The translations under genes and the position numbers were made by a program. 64,000 nt of DNA from Mesorhizobium sp. (lineage in GTDB: Bacteria; Pseudomonadota; Alphaproteobacteria; Rhizobiales; Rhizobiaceae). Below the pieces are notes generated by a model. It ran no database searches. It was not told the DNA's origin and worked only from the letters and a program-made list of their open reading frames with translations. How positions within the stretch are numbered: the first letter of the stretch is position 1; every line of letters starts with the position of its first letter. This document shows positions 62,382 to 64,000 of the stretch, piece by piece. The stretch covers positions 62,001 through 126,000 of the forward strand of contig SAQL01000005.1 in assembly GCA_004020645.1 (NCBI GenBank), in the 5' to 3' direction.

Positions 62382-63923
62382 TCAGACAAGCACCGCCTCG
62401 CCCGAGGCGGCCATGATCTGCTCTTTCGTGACATCGGCGCCGAACTGAGCCGAAATCCTGCCTCGGCGCATGACGATGATCCGGTGCGCGATACCAAGGC
62501 ACTCGGCAACTTCCGAGGTTGAGAAAACGACCGCTAGCCCCTGCGCGGCCCGCTCGCCGAGCAGCCGGAACACCTCCGCCTTGGCGCCGACGTCGATGCC
62601 CCGGCTGGGCTCGTCCAAGAGCATGACCTTGGGATCGGTGGTCAGCATCTTGCCGATGACGACCTTCTGCTGATTGCCGCCGGAGAGCGATCCGATGGGT
62701 GCGCCTGCGCCCGCCGTCTTGACGCGCACATCGCGAATGGTTCCGTCGATCAGCGACCGCTCCCGCGACCGCGAAAGCAGCATCCCCTTGACGAAGGCGC
62801 CAATGCTGGCGAGCGACAGATTTGCCCCCACGGTCATCGTCTGGACCAGACCGTCGCGTTGGCGGTCCTCAGGCACCAGCACAAGCCCCCTGTTTATCCG
62901 CTCCGCAATGCTGAGGCGGGAGATGTCGTCGCCCTCCAGCAAGACCCGGCCGCCCGTCACTGGCAAGCGTCCGGCGACGCACTCCAGCAATTCCGTGCGC
63001 CCGGCACCCATCAGCCCGTAAATGCAGACGATCTCGCCCGCGCGGACATCGAGCGACAGCCGGTCGACGACCAGGCGGTCGGATCCCGAAACATCGGCGA
63101 TGCTCACATCGTCGATTGACAGGGCAACGTCGCCGAATGCGTATCCGGTGGGCGGCGATCCCAGGTCGAAGTTCTCGCCCACCATGTTACGGACGATCCA
63201 TTCGAGATCGATAGTCCTCGCACTGGCCGTCGCGGTGATCGCTCCGTCGCGGAGCACCACGGCATGGTCGGTGATCTGCAGCGCTTCTTCGAGGTGATGG
63301 GAGATGTACACGATCGAGACGCCGCGGGCGGTCAGGTCCCGGATCACCTTGAACAGCACTTCTACCTCGGTCGCGCTCAATGCGGAGGTAGGCTCGTCCA
63401 TGATCAGGATGCGTGAATCGACGGAGAGCGCGCGTGCGATTTCGACGATCTGCTGCTGGCCCAGGCGTAGATCCTGCACCAAGGTCATCGGATCGATGTC
63501 TTCCTCGAGATCGGCCATCAGCATTCGCGTCTGACGAGCCTCTTCCGCGAAGTCGAGGCCGGTCGCGCCCCGCAACTCACGGCCCATGAAAATATTGTCG
63601 CGCACACTCAGATTGGGCGCGAGACTCAACTCCTGATGGATTATCGAGATGCCTCGATCCCGCGCGTCGACTGTCGAGGAGAAGACGACAGGACGGCCAT
63701 CGAGCTCGATGCTTCCGGATGTCGGCGTCTCGACACCGGAAAGGATCTTCATCAGCGTCGACTTGCCGGCGCCATTCTCTCCGAACAGCGTGGTGACCTC
63801 GCCACGGCGGATGTCGAAATTGACCCCCTTGAGGGCATGCGTTCCGCCATAGGATTTTACGATGTTGCGCGCCGCGAGCACGGTGTCGCCGGCCGCCGGC
63901 TCGAATTGAGGCGCCGCATTCAT
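62382..63923 (-). CDS. Sugar ABC transporter ATPase, RbsA type (two ABC domains)
   Basis: A 513-residue tandem ATPase. First domain: Walker A LFGENGAGKSTLMKIL, signature LRLGQQQIVEIARAL, Walker B ILIMDEPTSALSATEVE. Second domain: degenerate Walker A YGLMGAGRTELLECVA, signature GSLSGGNQQKVVIGKM, and LLDEPSRGIDVGAKAEVFRL. This is the standard RbsA/MglA form. Its ATG overlaps the stop of the gene upstream (ATGA). Order ATPase-permease-binding protein on the minus strand. Confidence 0.93.
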   Translation of the reverse strand: MNAAPQFEPAAGDTVLAARNIVKSYGGTHALKGVNFDIRRGEVTTLFGENGAGKSTLMKILSGVETPTSGSIELDGRPVVFSSTVDARDRGISIIHQELSLAPNLSVRDNIFMGRELRGATGLDFAEEARQTRMLMADLEEDIDPMTLVQDLRLGQQQIVEIARALSVDSRILIMDEPTSALSATEVEVLFKVIRDLTARGVSIVYISHHLEEALQITDHAVVLRDGAITATASARTIDLEWIVRNMVGENFDLGSPPTGYAFGDVALSIDDVSIADVSGSDRLVVDRLSLDVRAGEIVCIYGLMGAGRTELLECVAGRLPVTGGRVLLEGDDISRLSIAERINRGLVLVPEDRQRDGLVQTMTVGANLSLASIGAFVKGMLLSRSRERSLIDGTIRDVRVKTAGAGAPIGSLSGGNQQKVVIGKMLTTDPKVMLLDEPSRGIDVGAKAEVFRLLGERAAQGLAVVFSTSEVAECLGIAHRIIVMRRGRISAQFGADVTKEQIMAASGEAVLV

Positions 63924-64000
63924 TGAACGCTCAGCTTTACGGGTGTGACGAGCCAGCCCTTGGGATTGATCAATTTGAAGACACCGATCACCGAAATCGT
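63920..64000 (-). CDS. DUF2291-like protein, C-terminal end (cut by window edge)
   Basis: The last 26 codons of a minus-strand frame, TISVIGVFKLINPKGWLVTP then VKLSVQ-stop, overlapping the ATPase start by 4 bp. The ending ..V.G.F.L.NP..W.VTPV.L.V resembles DUF2291 proteins, which are encoded with RbsA-type transporters. The main part lies outside the window. Confidence 0.6.
   Translation of the reverse strand, partial: TISVIGVFKLINPKGWLVTPVKLSVQ

Noticed and set aside
1..64000. CRISPR arrays, rRNA genes, complete insertion sequences
   Set aside because: No regularly spaced repeats of array type, no rRNA-like segments and no complete transposase with paired ends were seen.

Overview
The window looks like an accessory segment of a rhizobial alphaproteobacterium (Rhizobiales, Mesorhizobium/Sinorhizobium-like). 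Reasons: high GC, typical rhizobial hypothetical families (DUF3606, DUF4336), intergenic palindromes of the rhizobial kind near 46 kb, an elongator tRNA-Met 3' end of alphaproteobacterial type, and a selenocysteine formate dehydrogenase locus with its Sec machinery as seen on rhizobial replicons. The genus is inferred, not proven.

Layout. (1) 1-9.2 kb: right end of an integrative element shaped like a phage satellite: tyrosine integrase, AlpA-type regulator, two small ORFs, Toprim/VapE primase-helicase, a 0.5 kb stretch with eight copies of a 7-mer (candidate origin), a TerS-like and a TerL terminase, then unknown genes. It ends on a 3' fragment of tRNA-Met. (2) 9.2-15.8 kb: decayed island soil with two serine-recombinase C-terminal remnants, a P27-type terminase remnant, a gene broken by an amber codon, cfa, a DUF4336 protein and several small ORFs with good ribosome binding sites. 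(3) 15.8-20 kb: ABC exporter operon with an AttH/CrtC lipocalin-like protein. (4) 20.4-37.6 kb: an unusual complex I set, nuoJ-K-(MrpD-like)-(small)-(NuoL/Mrp-like)-M-N, A-B-C-D-E-F-G, and opposed CBS-I-H. It carries four antiporter-like subunits instead of three, and two CBS-domain genes lie at its ends. Near-identical 25-26 bp direct repeats, each next to a tRNA-Met-like CCA end, lie at 20.06 and 38.03 kb. (5) 37.7-38.6 kb: debris (IS6-like end, xanthine dehydrogenase remnant, LysR pseudogene). (6) 38.6-51.8 kb: EamA exporter, selD, fdoG (UGA=Sec200), fdoH, fdoI, fdhE, selA, a Sel1-repeat gene, selB, selC (tRNA-Sec, lying inside the selB reading frame) and a conserved-looking ORF. (7) 51.8-55.3 kb: ABC-2 exporter, Cu-Zn SOD-like protein, TauE/SafE permease. 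(8) 55.5-58.4 kb: TPP riboswitch, shrunken YkoF-like remnant, and a thiX-thiZ-thiY pyrimidine-precursor importer. (9) 58.6-64 kb: AI-2E family permease and an rbsBCA-type sugar importer whose binding protein is frameshifted at its C-terminus; a DUF2291-like gene runs off the right edge.

How it fits together: the selenium genes (selD, selA, selB, selC) serve the single visible selenoprotein, the membrane formate dehydrogenase FdoGHI, with FdhE as maturation factor. Formate oxidation would feed the quinone pool, and the adjacent alternative complex I would couple NADH/quinone chemistry to ion pumping with an extra pump subunit. The thiamine, sugar and ABC-2 systems are separate cargo.
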